DNA of 64,000 nt from contig OU342820.1 of assembly GCA_910591455.2 (NCBI GenBank), positions 21,303,856-21,367,855 on the forward strand, given 5' to 3'. Shown piece after piece: positions 43,811 to 62,556 of this stretch. This stretch comes from Pholis gunnellus (Eukaryota > Chordata > Actinopteri > Perciformes > Pholidae). Position 1 is the stretch's first letter. Each line of letters starts with the position of its first letter. Made by a program: the position numbers and the translations under genes. Below the pieces are notes generated by a model. The model saw nothing but the letters and a program-made list of their open reading frames with translations, had not been told where the DNA came from and did no database searches.

Positions 43811-46800
43811 AGGGTCCTCCAAGGTGTCCAGGAAGGAGGAGAGATGAAGGGTCCTCCTCCTCTTCCTCACGAGGAGCGACAGCAAGAGTTCCAGAAAAGA
43901 TTTTCATCTGCAGTGAAAATACCGAAGAGTTTGGGTCCTTTTTATTATTTTTCTTTGTTCTCTTTTTGCTCACCTGAGCTCCTCACCTGAGCTCCTCACC
44001 TGAGCTCCTCCTCCTGAGCTCCTCACCTGAGCTCCTCCCCTGAGATCCTCACCTGAGCTCCTCCTCCTGAGCTCCTCCTCCTGAGCTCCTCACCTGAGCT
44101 CCTCCCCTGAGATCCTCACCTGAGCTCCTCCTCCTGAGCTCCTCACCTGAGCTCCTCCCCTGAGATCCTCACCTGAGCTCCTCCTCCTGAGCTCCTCCTC
44201 CTGAGCTCCTCCTCCTGAGCTCCTCCTCCTTGTTTAGTTTCATCCTAACATGAAAACTAGCTTCTAATCGACCCAAACAGCTGATATGCTCGCAGCGTTT
44301 TTTCCCGGTGCTGAATTAAGTAAATGAATAAATGCTGCTGAAGCGCTCGAGGAGGAACCGGAACTAGAGGAACTCGGTACTAGATTTGGATTTTGTTCGT
44401 AGAGACATTAAGAAATAATGCTTTTAATTGTTTGCTAGGATTGTTTAGCTGATTCTTTTTTGAAGTCATTCCAGCCGTGTGCAATATGGTTTAATTTAAA
44501 CAGGCGGTAAAAATAACGACCACGAACCGGATCCCAAGCGCGACACGACTCCATCAACCGCCGAGGTTTTCTCCTTTTTGTTAAACTGCATTTGAACGCA
44601 TCGCTCACTGGTTAATCTAACCGATGTAGCAGGTTTTAACCACAGTTCATCTTCCTGTTTCTCCACAAACCGTTACCTTTGTTTGGTTTCTTATTCCGTC
44701 GATGCTTCTTGTTCCTCTCGGGGAGAAATGTCTGGTCCTGGATCAGCGTTGTGTTTAACGCCTGAAGAAGGAAACAGGAAGTCTGACGTCAAGTATTTTA
44801 TTTTGAAAGTTGTGATAGGAAAGTGTGCGACGGCGTATTCGGGTCATTTTAAAAATAATAATTACGGGGGGGGGGGGCTCAACATGTTTAGGTTAAGTTG
44901 TACAGTTGAGGAAAAAAAATATTCTGAGATTTAAGTCGTAAATTTTTCTTTAACTTTTTTTGTTGCTATTTTACAAAAAAAAAATTTTAGTTAGATTTGT
45001 TTTAATGTGTTTCTTGTACATTTACTACTTTAATCTCAGATGGTTTCCTTTTTTTTTCTTGTAAATATACAACTTTTTTTAATATTGGAATATTACCCAC
45101 GTGCCCCGGCTCCTTAATCTTTATTTAGTTTCCTCTAATCTGGTCAGTTTAACGCAGTTAAAAACGACAAGAACGAAAGAAAACCTCTTTCTGTTTTCTT
45201 CTTCTCATTTCAACGTGTTTTTATTTTCCTCCCAGACGAGGAACAGGAAGTGACGTTTTACTTTTCCTTTTTTTAAATTTTTTTTTTCTTAATTTATTGA
45301 GTGTTTGTTGAAGAGTGTGTGGCTCCGCCCCTTTTTTTGTTTCACGGTTACCTCGAACCTCCAGAGAGAAACGAGAAGAAGAGAATTCTCTCTCTCTCCC
45401 AGAAGGACGTCGTCGGTCAAATGCTGCTGTCTGCTGTTTTCCTCTTACTTTGTAGTTTTTAGGACTTCCTGTTGTAGTTCCTGGCTCGAGTGCCCCGTTG
45501 ATGGACTAACGAACTGTACGATGAGGACGCTCCGGTTTACTGATCCTGGATCATTAGTTAATAGTCAGATTCAACACTGTAAGAAGTTTAGTGGAAATGT
45601 GAAGAGAATGAAAACGAGTTCTTCAACGAGCGGGTTTCACATGTTTCACTCTTTGACTGCTAAACGTTAAAATACGTTCTGCAGACTGATAGTCGGCTAT
45701 TAATATTATTATTATTCAGTAGTTTACTTTGAAGCTGGAAGTGAATTTATGTCCAATAAATCAATAAATATTTCAGCTCCAGTAGAGCTGATGGTGGTGG
45801 TGATGGTTGGTGGTGCGTTCAAAGACGCTCCGACTTTTTAGAAGCCGATGTGTTTAAAATGGGGGAAAAATTGGAAGACAACCAAAAGAAAGAAAATATT
45901 TTTTGTCTCCACTTTTAGATGATTGTTCAGCTTTTATTATGTCTGAGTATCATTTAATGAATCTGTTCATTTAATGGAACCACGAAACCACTTCCTTACT
46001 TCACGTAAACACACAAAGCAGGGAGACATGTGAAACCAGCACGGGGGTCTCCTGGGTCCTATGGGGGTCTCCTGGGTCCTGGTTCCTGTGGGGCCCCTCT
46101 GCCAGCAGGAAGTCCTGTAGGAACCGTTCTTAAAGGATCTCAGGACTTTTTATCGTCTCGTTTACTTTTAAAGCTCCTGAGAGCTGAAGGAACCGCCTGG
46201 TTTTCATTTCTTCTTCATGTCCTGGACCTCCTGAAAGGCCTCGGGGGTCCCCTTTGAGCCCCCCTGGGGGCCCCTCCTGGTGGGTCCCTTGAGACTCGGA
46301 GGCTGACTTGTAAATGTGCATGTGTATATTTATTCTCCTGGAGAGCGTTTTGGTTTTGACGAGGAAGAAAACAAACATTTTGTCATTTTCTTTTTTTATT
46401 AAATTCATTTATTTCAGGAAGTGATTTTTATTAGAAGTTTAGTTTTTCTGTTTGTTGTGATCAGATTTAGAGTCACGGAGAACGTTTGATGATTGTCCCC
46501 TAAAGATGTTAAACTAATATTCATATTAAACTAAAATGAATCTTCAGTAATGAAACGTTTTATAGAAAATGTTTAAACTTTGACTTTAAATAACAAGACG
46601 AGTCTCTTTACAAACAAACTTCAAACATTTCATCAGCTTTCGTTTCCGCTCTGAAATACTAAATATAATCAAAACATATTTAGATTTATAGAAGATTTGA
46701 TTTATTTTTAGGGAACAATGAATCAAACTTTCTCCTTTTTTTGACTTTTTCTTTCTTTGTTGAGTAGAAATCCTTCAGAGATTCAAACTAGATGACCTGT

Positions 46801-48029
46801 GATCAGCTGATCAGCTGTGACTGCAGACAGACAGACAGACAGACAGAGAGAGAGACAGGCGGCTGGTCATGTTTAGAGATTAGACTCGTTTTTCTTCTAT
46901 GAAAAGAAACTTGATGTTTTTATTATAAATATGAAACTGTTTTTGTCTTCGTTTTAGCAAAAAAAAGAGTTTTTTGTTTTGTTTTTCTGACTCGTGTTCC
47001 CAACAAATACTTGAATTTCTTAAAAAACAATGTTTTGAGTTAAAGTAGTGAATGATGAATAAATAAATGACACTGGATAATATTCATAATGTTCACGCGT
47101 CTCTTTTCTTTGTTCAGATCAATGCGTCTGTGAAACGACTTCTAAAGATGTTATTGATACAAAATATCTCATATTTTAGTTTCTGTTGAATTATTTATAT
47201 TAAAAACATGAACTATTACTGATCCAGACTCAATAAGGAAAATATTCAATATCTCTAATAATTAAATCAGTGATGAAAATAAAAATAATAATAATGTATA
47301 TTTATTGATAAATTAACTGATGAATACAAAATAAATAGTTGAAATATAGCGTTCAATACATAAATTATATATATGTGTATTAGTGTCTTCTTAGTTTACT
47401 ATAAAAAAATGTTTAATTTACCTTTTTTAATTTTTCATCTTAAATTTCTTATAATGAAATTAATTTTAAAAAACATTTCATTTAATGAACTTTAACTGTG
47501 AGACTTTATAATAATGATGAATAATCACTTCATTACTTTATTTCTGTTCAATGTGTTTTAAATCGTTATTTATATAAATATGAATTATTGAAACAGAACA
47601 GTGTAGTTATTATAAAACTAATAAAAACAGTGATAGCAGCAAATAAACAAAAGGAACAAATTATATTAAATGTACATATTTACAAACTACACAAAGCAAA
47701 ATGAATATAAAATAAGAATGAAAAGTAAAAATGTAGAAAAAATAAACACGTTTTTTATTTAGTAAAAGTTTTCTAATATTTCAACGAAATAGTTTTATTC
47801 AACGTTCAGATTTATGTTCTGAACGTTTATTTAATGAGATAATGCCTCATTTGCATATTTAAACATAATACAACAAATGATCTTATTCTCAGTTCTTATG
47901 TTTATATCATTTATTAATTGATTCTATTTTTAAGTAACTAAATGTGTTAAATTAGTATAAAATACAAAATAGCATAAAATGGAAATACTCAAGTAAAGTA
48001 CAAATACCTCCAACCTGTACTACAGTCCC

Positions 48030-48061
<32 letters not shown>

Positions 48062-48200
48062 TGACAGGTGGCAGCTCCTCCCAGCTGATCCTCCTCTGAG
48101 CTCATTTAACACACACACCTACACACACATATCCACACACACACACCTACACACACACATATCCACACATACACACACACTCTCTTTCTCTCAGAGCACC
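43811..48200. other. nlk2 3' UTR and nlk2-tlcd3b intergenic region
   Basis: No gene that I can support. It begins with the second copy of a 37-bp duplication (43778-43851), then a CTGAGCTCCTC array (43968-44232), then long AT-rich stretches. Around 46050-46290 there is a GC-rich patch with GGGGGTCTCCTGGGTCCT repeats. From 48005 the sequence becomes CTC-rich and CA-rich, the likely tlcd3b leader. Confidence 0.6.
43968..44232. repeat. CTGAGCTCCTC tandem array after nlk2
   Basis: Units ACCTGAGCTCCTC, TCCTGAGCTCCTC and CCCTGAGATCCTC alternate in a regular higher-order order. Probably in the nlk2 3' UTR. Confidence 0.9.
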
Positions 48201-48381
48201 ATGTGGGGCCTCATGGCTGCGGGCTGCGTTGTCTTCCCCGGACTCTTCCTGACGTCCAAACAGACTCTCAAACACCTGATGAGACGAAGCGACGGAGATG
48301 CTGTCATCGCGTCCACACGGTAGGAACACACACACACACACACACACACATATCAAAACACACACACACACACACACAGAC

Positions 48382-48415
<34 letters not shown>

Positions 48416-50546
48416 TCACTTAATGTAAATAAAGTTGTTTGTTTTTGTTTAAATCTGATTTCAGATTCAGATTTGAATTGAACAGCAAACTTCTTTGTAA
48501 ATATGTTTCATATCCTTTACTGCAGTAAAAGTACTAATACCACTCTGTATACATACTATGTGACAGTAAAAGTACTCATACCACCATTAAAAATACTTTG
48601 ATGAACATGATGACGATAATGATGAGGGTGATGATGATGATGATGAAGATTAGGATGATGAGGATGAAGATGATGAGGAGGATGATGATGATGATGGTGA
48701 TGATGATGATGATGAAGATGAAGATCTAAACACATTCTTTCTTCCTCTCAGTCTCGTGTCGTCCGTTCAGGCCGTCATGGCGTCTTCAGTCGGATGTTTG
48801 ATCGTCTCGTCCTGCAGAGACGTCGTGGAGGACAGGTGAGACTCATCTTCATCATCATCTTCATCATCATCACACTGTAGGTTATTTTAACATAGATTCA
48901 TCCGCCGCTGAAAATAGTCCCGAAACAAACGTTTGATGAAAACTACAAATTTCTGAAACTCTATATTTGTGTTTTTAAAGATGTACATCTTCAGTAGGAA
49001 ACAATGAGATTTATTAATGTTTAATATCATGAGCTTTACATCAGCAGAACTTCATTTATATCTTTAAGAGTTTTATCAGTAAACAAGTTCATCTTCTGTT
49101 TAAAAACTTTATAAAATAACAATCAAACTCCACTCACACCAAACCTCATCGATATTTATGTCAGTTTAAAGATCATTTTGTAAATAATAATGTAAATAAT
49201 ACTAATTGTAAAGAAAAGATAAAACTAAATAGTACTTATAATAAAAAATTATAAAAATAATACTATAGAAGAAGAAAAAATGTAATTAAATTAAAAGTTT
49301 AATAGCGTCTGGGATATTACTGATGTAGCTGAGAATCTCCTCATGAAGGTGTGTTTGAATTAAAACCAGTCGGTCTTTAAGCTAATTCACAGTCGGAGCT
49401 ATTTCAGTCTCTAAGACGCTCACAGAGATCTGCTGCACGCTGAGCATGATGGGAAACTAAACGATGAAGAGGAGGAGGGGGGGGGAGGGAGTCGTTTCCT
49501 CTGTCGGCTCCTTCATTTCCTAGTCAAAGTGGAGGTTCGTCTCAGCTGCATTTGTTTATCAAATCACACCACAGACTCATGCAGCAATGCATTCTGGGAA
49601 GCAGCTGCTGTTCAGAGAGAAGCTGCTTTTAAATGAAGTCAACAAAACTCTCAATGTTTAAGAAACGTTAACGAGGGAATCCAAAATAAAAGTAAGTTGA
49701 TTTTAAATCAGCTGATCATTTAAAAGGCTCCTCTCAGGTCAGCTGATACTTTAGCCATTCATGAATTAATAGATTCATTCATTAATTAGCACAAGTGGAC
49801 CCTGCTGCAGTAACATGAGAGGTTTTCTCTGAAACACTACCACGTTAGTCCACAGGGGGCGACAGAATCAACACTAACAGTAACTTTAAAGATTTATTAT
49901 GGAAACAGCCCAACAAAGTCTACATGTTACACCTTTGTTAAAACAAACAGTAAACAAACATTTATGAATTTAGATCTTTAAGGTAATAAATACGTCAACA
50001 ATCTTGTTTCCTGCTCAGCCATTGGCTGACGGACTCCTACATCCTGTTTGCCACGCCCTACTTCGCCTACGACATCTACGCCATGTTCCTGTGCTACTGC
50101 CACAGGCTGCAGGTCAAAGGTCACGAGGAGGTGGGCGGAGTCAGGTGGAAGGTGGGCGGTTACCTGCGCAGAGAGAAGCTCATGGTGCTGCATCACGTCT
50201 TCGTGGTGGCCTTCTGCTTCCCCGCCTCACTGGTAACTACGGAAACGTTTCCTCTAGTAGCCAGGGTTAGCCTCACGGCTAGCGTTAGCATCTGAGGAGA
50301 GGGCAATCATCAGCATATTGTTTGACTGCATACAGATGAATTATGAATCTGTAGTACTGTTAGTGTCCACCAGAGGCTGCACTGTTTATTATTAATAATA
50401 TTATTATTAAATATGCACTATTCAGTTTATTAGGTACATCTGGCAAATTATAATACAGAAACACTCCAATTGATACTTATAATGTTGTGTGTCTGTGTGT
50501 GTGTGTGTGTGTGTGTGTCTGTGTGTGTGTGTGTGTGTGTGTGTCT

Positions 50547-50578
<32 letters not shown>

Positions 50579-51293
50579 CAGTATTGGAGGCAGGGTAAAG
50601 GTGATTTCTTTCAGGGTGTGTTGTTTCTTGCTGAGCTCAGCACGCCATTCGTCTGTCTGGGGAAAGTCCTGATCCAGGTGACCTGACGTGTTTTTAAACT
50701 CCAGATCAACGTGATGATAAAATAATTATTTCAAGTTTAATGAAGTTAAATTCTCCTCCTCCTCCTCCTCCTCCTCCTCCTCCTCCGGTCAGTATGAGCA
50801 GCAGCACACTCTGCTGCACAAAGTCAACGGTGTCCTCCTGCTCCTCAGCTTCTTCACCTGTCGGGTGTTGCTCTTCCCGTACCTGTACTTCGCCTACAGC
50901 AGGTAACAGACTTCAGTTCATGAGGGAGTCACACCTGTGTGTTGTTGTTGTTGTTGTTGTTGCTCCACGTCGTTCATCTGAATAAATATGGAGCTGAAAA
51001 GATTCGTCCATTAATCAATGAGTGGAACAGAGTACTTATACAGTGTGCTGTTAGTACTTCTACTGTAACACAGTACTTATACAATGTGATATTAGTACCC
51101 TTACTGCACAGAGTGGTATTAGTACTCTTATGCAGAGTATTCTCATAGTGTGGTATTAGTACCTTTACTGTAATAGAGTATTTCTACAGTGTGATATTAG
51201 TACTTTATGTTGTTGCTTTCCTAATATTTTATGTTTTGTTAGTTGAAAAAAAAGAAGAAAGTAAAAGAAAAGATGAATCAACATGAATGTCTC

Positions 51294-51329
<36 letters not shown>

Positions 51330-51555
51330 GACCGGCTCTGCTCTGCGCTCCAGGTATGCGTCCGTCCCGGTGTACTTGGTGCCCCTGGAGGCCCCGTGGC
51401 AGTGTAACCTGGGAACCGCTCTGCTGTGGCCCCTGCAGCTCTACTGGTTCACGCTGATCTGCAGAGGAGCTCTCCGCTCACGGTCGACGGTTCGATACCC
51501 GACCGAGACCGACTGCTGCCGGGTCTCTGGTCAAAATGTAAAGAAATCACCGTGA
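48201..51555 (+). CDS. tlcd3b: TLC domain-containing protein 3B (FAM57B)
   Basis: Exons 48201-48319, 48752-48835, 50019-50232, 50582-50677, 50793-50902 and 51354-51555 give 274 aa, the same length as I recall for human TLCD3B. TLCD3B is a multi-pass ER/Golgi membrane protein of the TLC (TRAM-LAG1-CLN8) family with reported ceramide synthase activity, important in photoreceptors and neurons. Seen here: a hydrophobic N-terminus MWGLMAAGCVVFPGLFL, the conserved VSSVQAVMAS, HWLTDSYILFATPYFAYDIYAMFLC, a His-His pair in MVLHHVF, WRQGKGDFF, LAELSTPFVCLGKVLIQ, HTLLHKVNGVLLLLSFFTCRVLLFPYLYF and LYWFTLICRGA. The variable basic C-terminus ends GQNVKKSP. The family B/A subtype choice rests on the QQHTLLHKVNG..CRVLLFPYLY block. 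Acceptors of exons 4, 5 and 6 each sit beside a different microsatellite. Confidence 0.95.
48325..48416. repeat. (CA)n in tlcd3b intron 1
   Basis: Interrupted CA run starting about 6 bp after the donor. A (GAT)n-rich stretch fills 48600-48726 of the same intron, and a short family B remnant lies at 48510-48600. Confidence 0.9.
50486..50581. repeat. (TG)n forming the tlcd3b exon 4 acceptor region
   Basis: About 90 bp of TG with a few TC interruptions ends in TGTGTCAG, the acceptor itself. No separate polypyrimidine tract exists. Confidence 0.9.
50754..50786. repeat. (CTC)n at the tlcd3b exon 5 acceptor
   Basis: Eleven CTC triplets followed by CGGTCAG. The repeat serves as the polypyrimidine tract. 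Confidence 0.9.
50968..51200. repeat. Family B copy in tlcd3b intron 5
   Basis: CGTTCATCTGAATAAATATG and GGAACAGAGTACTTATACAG are shared with 52.06-52.14 kb, followed by GTGTGATATTAGTACTTTTA-type units. A (GTT)n run (51294-51330) then precedes the exon 6 acceptor. Confidence 0.75.
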
Positions 51556-51906
51556 ACAAGTTTTATGTTTTATGAATGTTTGATGAATGTGGACTCAGAG
51601 AGCAGGTCTCTCTCTCTCTTTATGATCACGATCAATACTTATTGATCAGGACAATAAGTCAACTGTAACAATCTGATTATGAGGATAAACATTTAAATGT
51701 TATATTTGAATAACTGAAATTATCGAAATAATTGTCCCAGAATATTAATGTTGTTGTATTTAATAATTAAAGTGTAATTAAACCTTTTAAAACTACTGTA
51801 AATGCAGCTTTGTGTGGATTATGTTGTTGTTTTGGATTTGCTGTTTTTCCTTTTAATCATTTGAATGTATTTGTTATAATTTTGAGGTGAACAACTGGTC
51901 AAACAG

Positions 51907-52383
51907 CAGTGGTGAAAAGTAACTAAATATATTTACTCAAAGTACATTTAAGTGCAAATTTGAGGTATTTGAGTTTTATACTTATACTTCATTTATCTGA
52001 CAGCTTTAGTATCAAATGAAGATTTGTGTAAACCAAACATGAAAATAAACAAGTAGTTATTCGTTCATCTGAATAAATATGGAGCTGAAAAGATTAGTCC
52101 ATTAATCAATTAGTGGAACAGAGTACTTAGTATACAGTGTGATATTAGTACTCTTATGCGGAGTATTTTCAGTGTGGTATTAGTACTTTTACTGTAACAT
52201 AGTACTTTTACTGTAACATAGTATTTTTACCATATGGTATTAGTACTTTTACTGTAACATAGTATTTTTACCATGTGGTATTGGTACTTTTACTGTAACA
52301 TAGTATTTTTACCATATGGTATTAGTACTTTTACTGTAACATAGTATTTTTACCATGTGGTATTGGTACTTTTACCACCATTG
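51907..52383. mobile_element. Family B element with both ends (tlcd3b-sh2b1 intergenic)
   Basis: Starts CAGTGGTGAAAAGTAACTAA and ends GTACTTTTACCACCATTG. The ends are imperfect inverted repeats (CAGTGGTGAAAA against CAATGGTGGTAAAA). The interior has repeated ACTGTAACATAGTATTTTTA units. The CAGTGGTG end resembles hAT-type termini. No clear 8-bp target duplication was found. Confidence 0.65.
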
Positions 52384-52547
52384 TCTGTTAGTTAGTGTCT
52401 TTAATTATCTGTTTACAAAGGAAAAGCGGACATCTTCTTCTTCTTCTTCTCTTGTTTCCTCTCAGTCTTTCTTCCGATTTTACCGTCACAGTTTCATCCA
52501 TTAAAATCCAGCGGGTCTTTTCCCCCTCACCCCTCACCCCTCACCCC

Positions 52548-52810
52548 TTCTTCTTCTTCTTCTTCTTCTTCTTCTTCTTCTTCTTCTTCTTCTTCTTCTT
52601 CTTCTTCTTCTTCTTCTTCTTCTTCTTCTTCTTCTTCTTCTTCTTCTTCTTCTTCTTCTTCTTCTTCTTCTTCTTCTTCTTCTTCTTCTTCTTCTTCTTC
52701 TTCTTCTTCTTCTTCTTCTTCTTCTTCTTCTTCTTCTTCTTCTTCTTCTTCTTCTTCTTCTTCTTCTTCTTCTTCTTCTTCTTCTTCTTCTTCTTCTTCT
52801 TCTTCTTTTT
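52548..52810. repeat. 260-bp (TTC)n/(GAA)n tract upstream of sh2b1
   Basis: About 86 uninterrupted TTC triplets, preceded by CCCCTCACCCCTCACCCC. It is a pure polypurine-polypyrimidine mirror tract able to form triplex DNA. It lies immediately before the sh2b1 promoter. Confidence 0.97.
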
Positions 52811-53056
52811 TAACGGCAGCTGTCAACGACCGACCACCGACCTAACGAGCGAACTCTCGCGAGAGTCAGAGGCAGCGAGCGAGAAGAAGTGATTCCAGGC
52901 AAGGCAAATAGCAATATTCATATTTAGCAACAACAACAACAACCTTTTTCTACGAACAATGATTATTCCGTTCTGTAGGCTGGAAGAATGATGAAATGTG
53001 ATGCCATGTTTCAGCCACAAAGACACGGAGGAAAACACCGGACTGTGATTATACAG
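52811..53056 (+). promoter_or_regulatory. Putative sh2b1 promoter and non-coding first exon
   Basis: The palindrome TCTCGCGAGA (52855-52864) is a known core motif of TATA-less, often divergent, vertebrate promoters. A possible 5' UTR exon follows with a donor GTAGCG at 53057. Its partner acceptor, TTCTTCCAG, ends at 54666. TTAGC words follow at 53098-53160. Confidence 0.55.
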
Positions 53057-53469
53057 GTAGCGAAAACACACGCAACACTTGTGGTGGAGCAATATTGATG
53101 GCTAGCTAAGCTAGCTGGTTTATTAATAGCTAAGCTAGCTGGCTAACGGTTAGCTTAGCTTAGCGAAGAATCTTTTCGTGGTAGCTGCTTGTTGTTGGAT
53201 GATTCAGTGTCAGTAGGCGTCACACACAATGATGATGTATATATAAAACCACGTCTACCAGATAAAGATGCTAATCGACAGCAGGTTACGGTGAGCGAGC
53301 TGACGTTAGTTAGCTATTGTTAGCTTATATTAGCGAACGTTGCACGTCTTTAAAGAGAGCTGAATGAGCAAAGACTCACATTGCTAGTTCATGTTAGCAA
53401 GCTAACAAGTGAGAATGTGATGTTAAGGCTTGTTGCTGCTAGTTAGTGATCAGTAATCTGTTGTTGCAG

Positions 53470-53735
53470 AAGTATTCAGCTCCGTTACTGCAGTAAAAGT
53501 ACTAATACCACACAGTAATAATACCATGTTACAGTTTAAGTACTAATACCACACAATAATAATACCATGTTACAGTAAAAGTACTAATACCACACAGTAA
53601 TAATACCATGTTACAGTTTAAGTACTAATACCACACAATAATAATACCATGCTACAGTAAAAGTACTAATACTAATAATAATAAAGACAATACTTAAGTA
53701 AAGTATAAGTACCTCAGATTTCTACTCATGTACAG
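53470..53735. repeat. Family B element in sh2b1 intron 1
   Basis: Begins CAGAAGTATTCAGCTCCGTT, has five units of about 37 bp with AAGTACTAATACCACACA, and ends CAATACTTAAGTAAAGTATA. Other sequence in this intron (53057-54666) holds a CA run near 54040-54080 and is otherwise unremarkable. Confidence 0.75.
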
Positions 53736-54039
53736 TAAATGTGTGTGGTTACAATCATCACATGGATGTAAAATGGTTTACAATAATTACAAATATCAAA
53801 CTAAACATCTGGTTATTAACCAGATGTTTAGTTCATTAAGATGTTTCATCCTCTAAATAATAAAAGGTGATCATGCAGGTTTAATGTCCAGTAAAACTGG
53901 TAATGTGAAAATATAAAAATACAAATAAAAGTCCTGCTTTTAACATACTGAAAATCCTTCTCATGTAAAAGTATTATCATGAAAATATACTCAGTATGCA
54001 GCAGAACAACCTCTGGGAGTGTTACACTATTACATGAGG

Positions 54040-54072
<33 letters not shown>

Positions 54073-55033
54073 ACACACACACATATTGTTAGTTAACTGA
54101 TCATATGTTGTGTTTAACTATAGGCTGTTAAATACCTGTAGTTGGTACGTTCTCTACCTCTGAAATGTGGTGTACATGTGGTACATAACGCAGACTTAGA
54201 CTCCTCATTAGTTTGGTGCGGAGCTCTTCGGGGTGTTTTTATCTTCATGGCAGGAGGCGTTTCCTCTCTTCTCACCGTTAAGACACTATTCAAGAATGTA
54301 AACAAATCATCTTTTCTATGAATGTAACATCATCAGAATGTGTTCCATTTAACATCTACACAAACCAGAGCTGAGTTCAGAATCCTCCGTGCGACTCTTT
54401 AGATGTTGGTGATTTAAATGTTGCTAGATTTCATATCATGTTTTCAGTGGAATAAACTCCAACTGAGATTTTTAAATCGTTGCTAAAGACCCGATGTTCT
54501 TTGATCCCGTATAGCTTCACTGGCTGGATGAACTAGTTATTGTTGTCATAGCGTTCTTAATTATCGTGTGTCGTGTCTCTGACTTTATATTCCCTTTCTG
54601 CTGGTTTGCAGTATAAATAAACTGAAGTTGAACTCGGTTTGTTTCTGTTTTTGTGTTTTCTTCCAGGATGTGGCCGCGTTTCTCTGGATGTCTGACAGTC
54701 GGTGAAGAGGGTGCCGACCTCGTGAATCACACACATCCATCTACCAGCTGTCTCAGTCCCCGACGATAAGAACAGAAGGATTCAGATCGCACAAAATAAT
54801 GTAGCAGGAGAAGCTCCGTCTGTGACCTCCCTCTACCCCCCCGTCTTTTCTGGGTCCGGTGCATTTCAAGTCTAGTTTTTCTCGATGGGGCTGAGCACAA
54901 CACTTAAGTTCACACTCATTTGTAAATTATTAGACCGATGTGCCGTGTTTGCCCTCCGTCCCCCCCCCCCAGCTGAGCACTCAACTCCAGCTCTCTGTCG
55001 TTTGTTCTGAAGTGATTTGATCGACCAATCGGG

Positions 55034-62556
<7,523 letters not shown>

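Noticed and set aside
52395..52892. Poly-Phe open frame on + and poly-Glu open frame on -
   Set aside because: Direct translation of the (TTC)n microsatellite. No start context, splice or homology.
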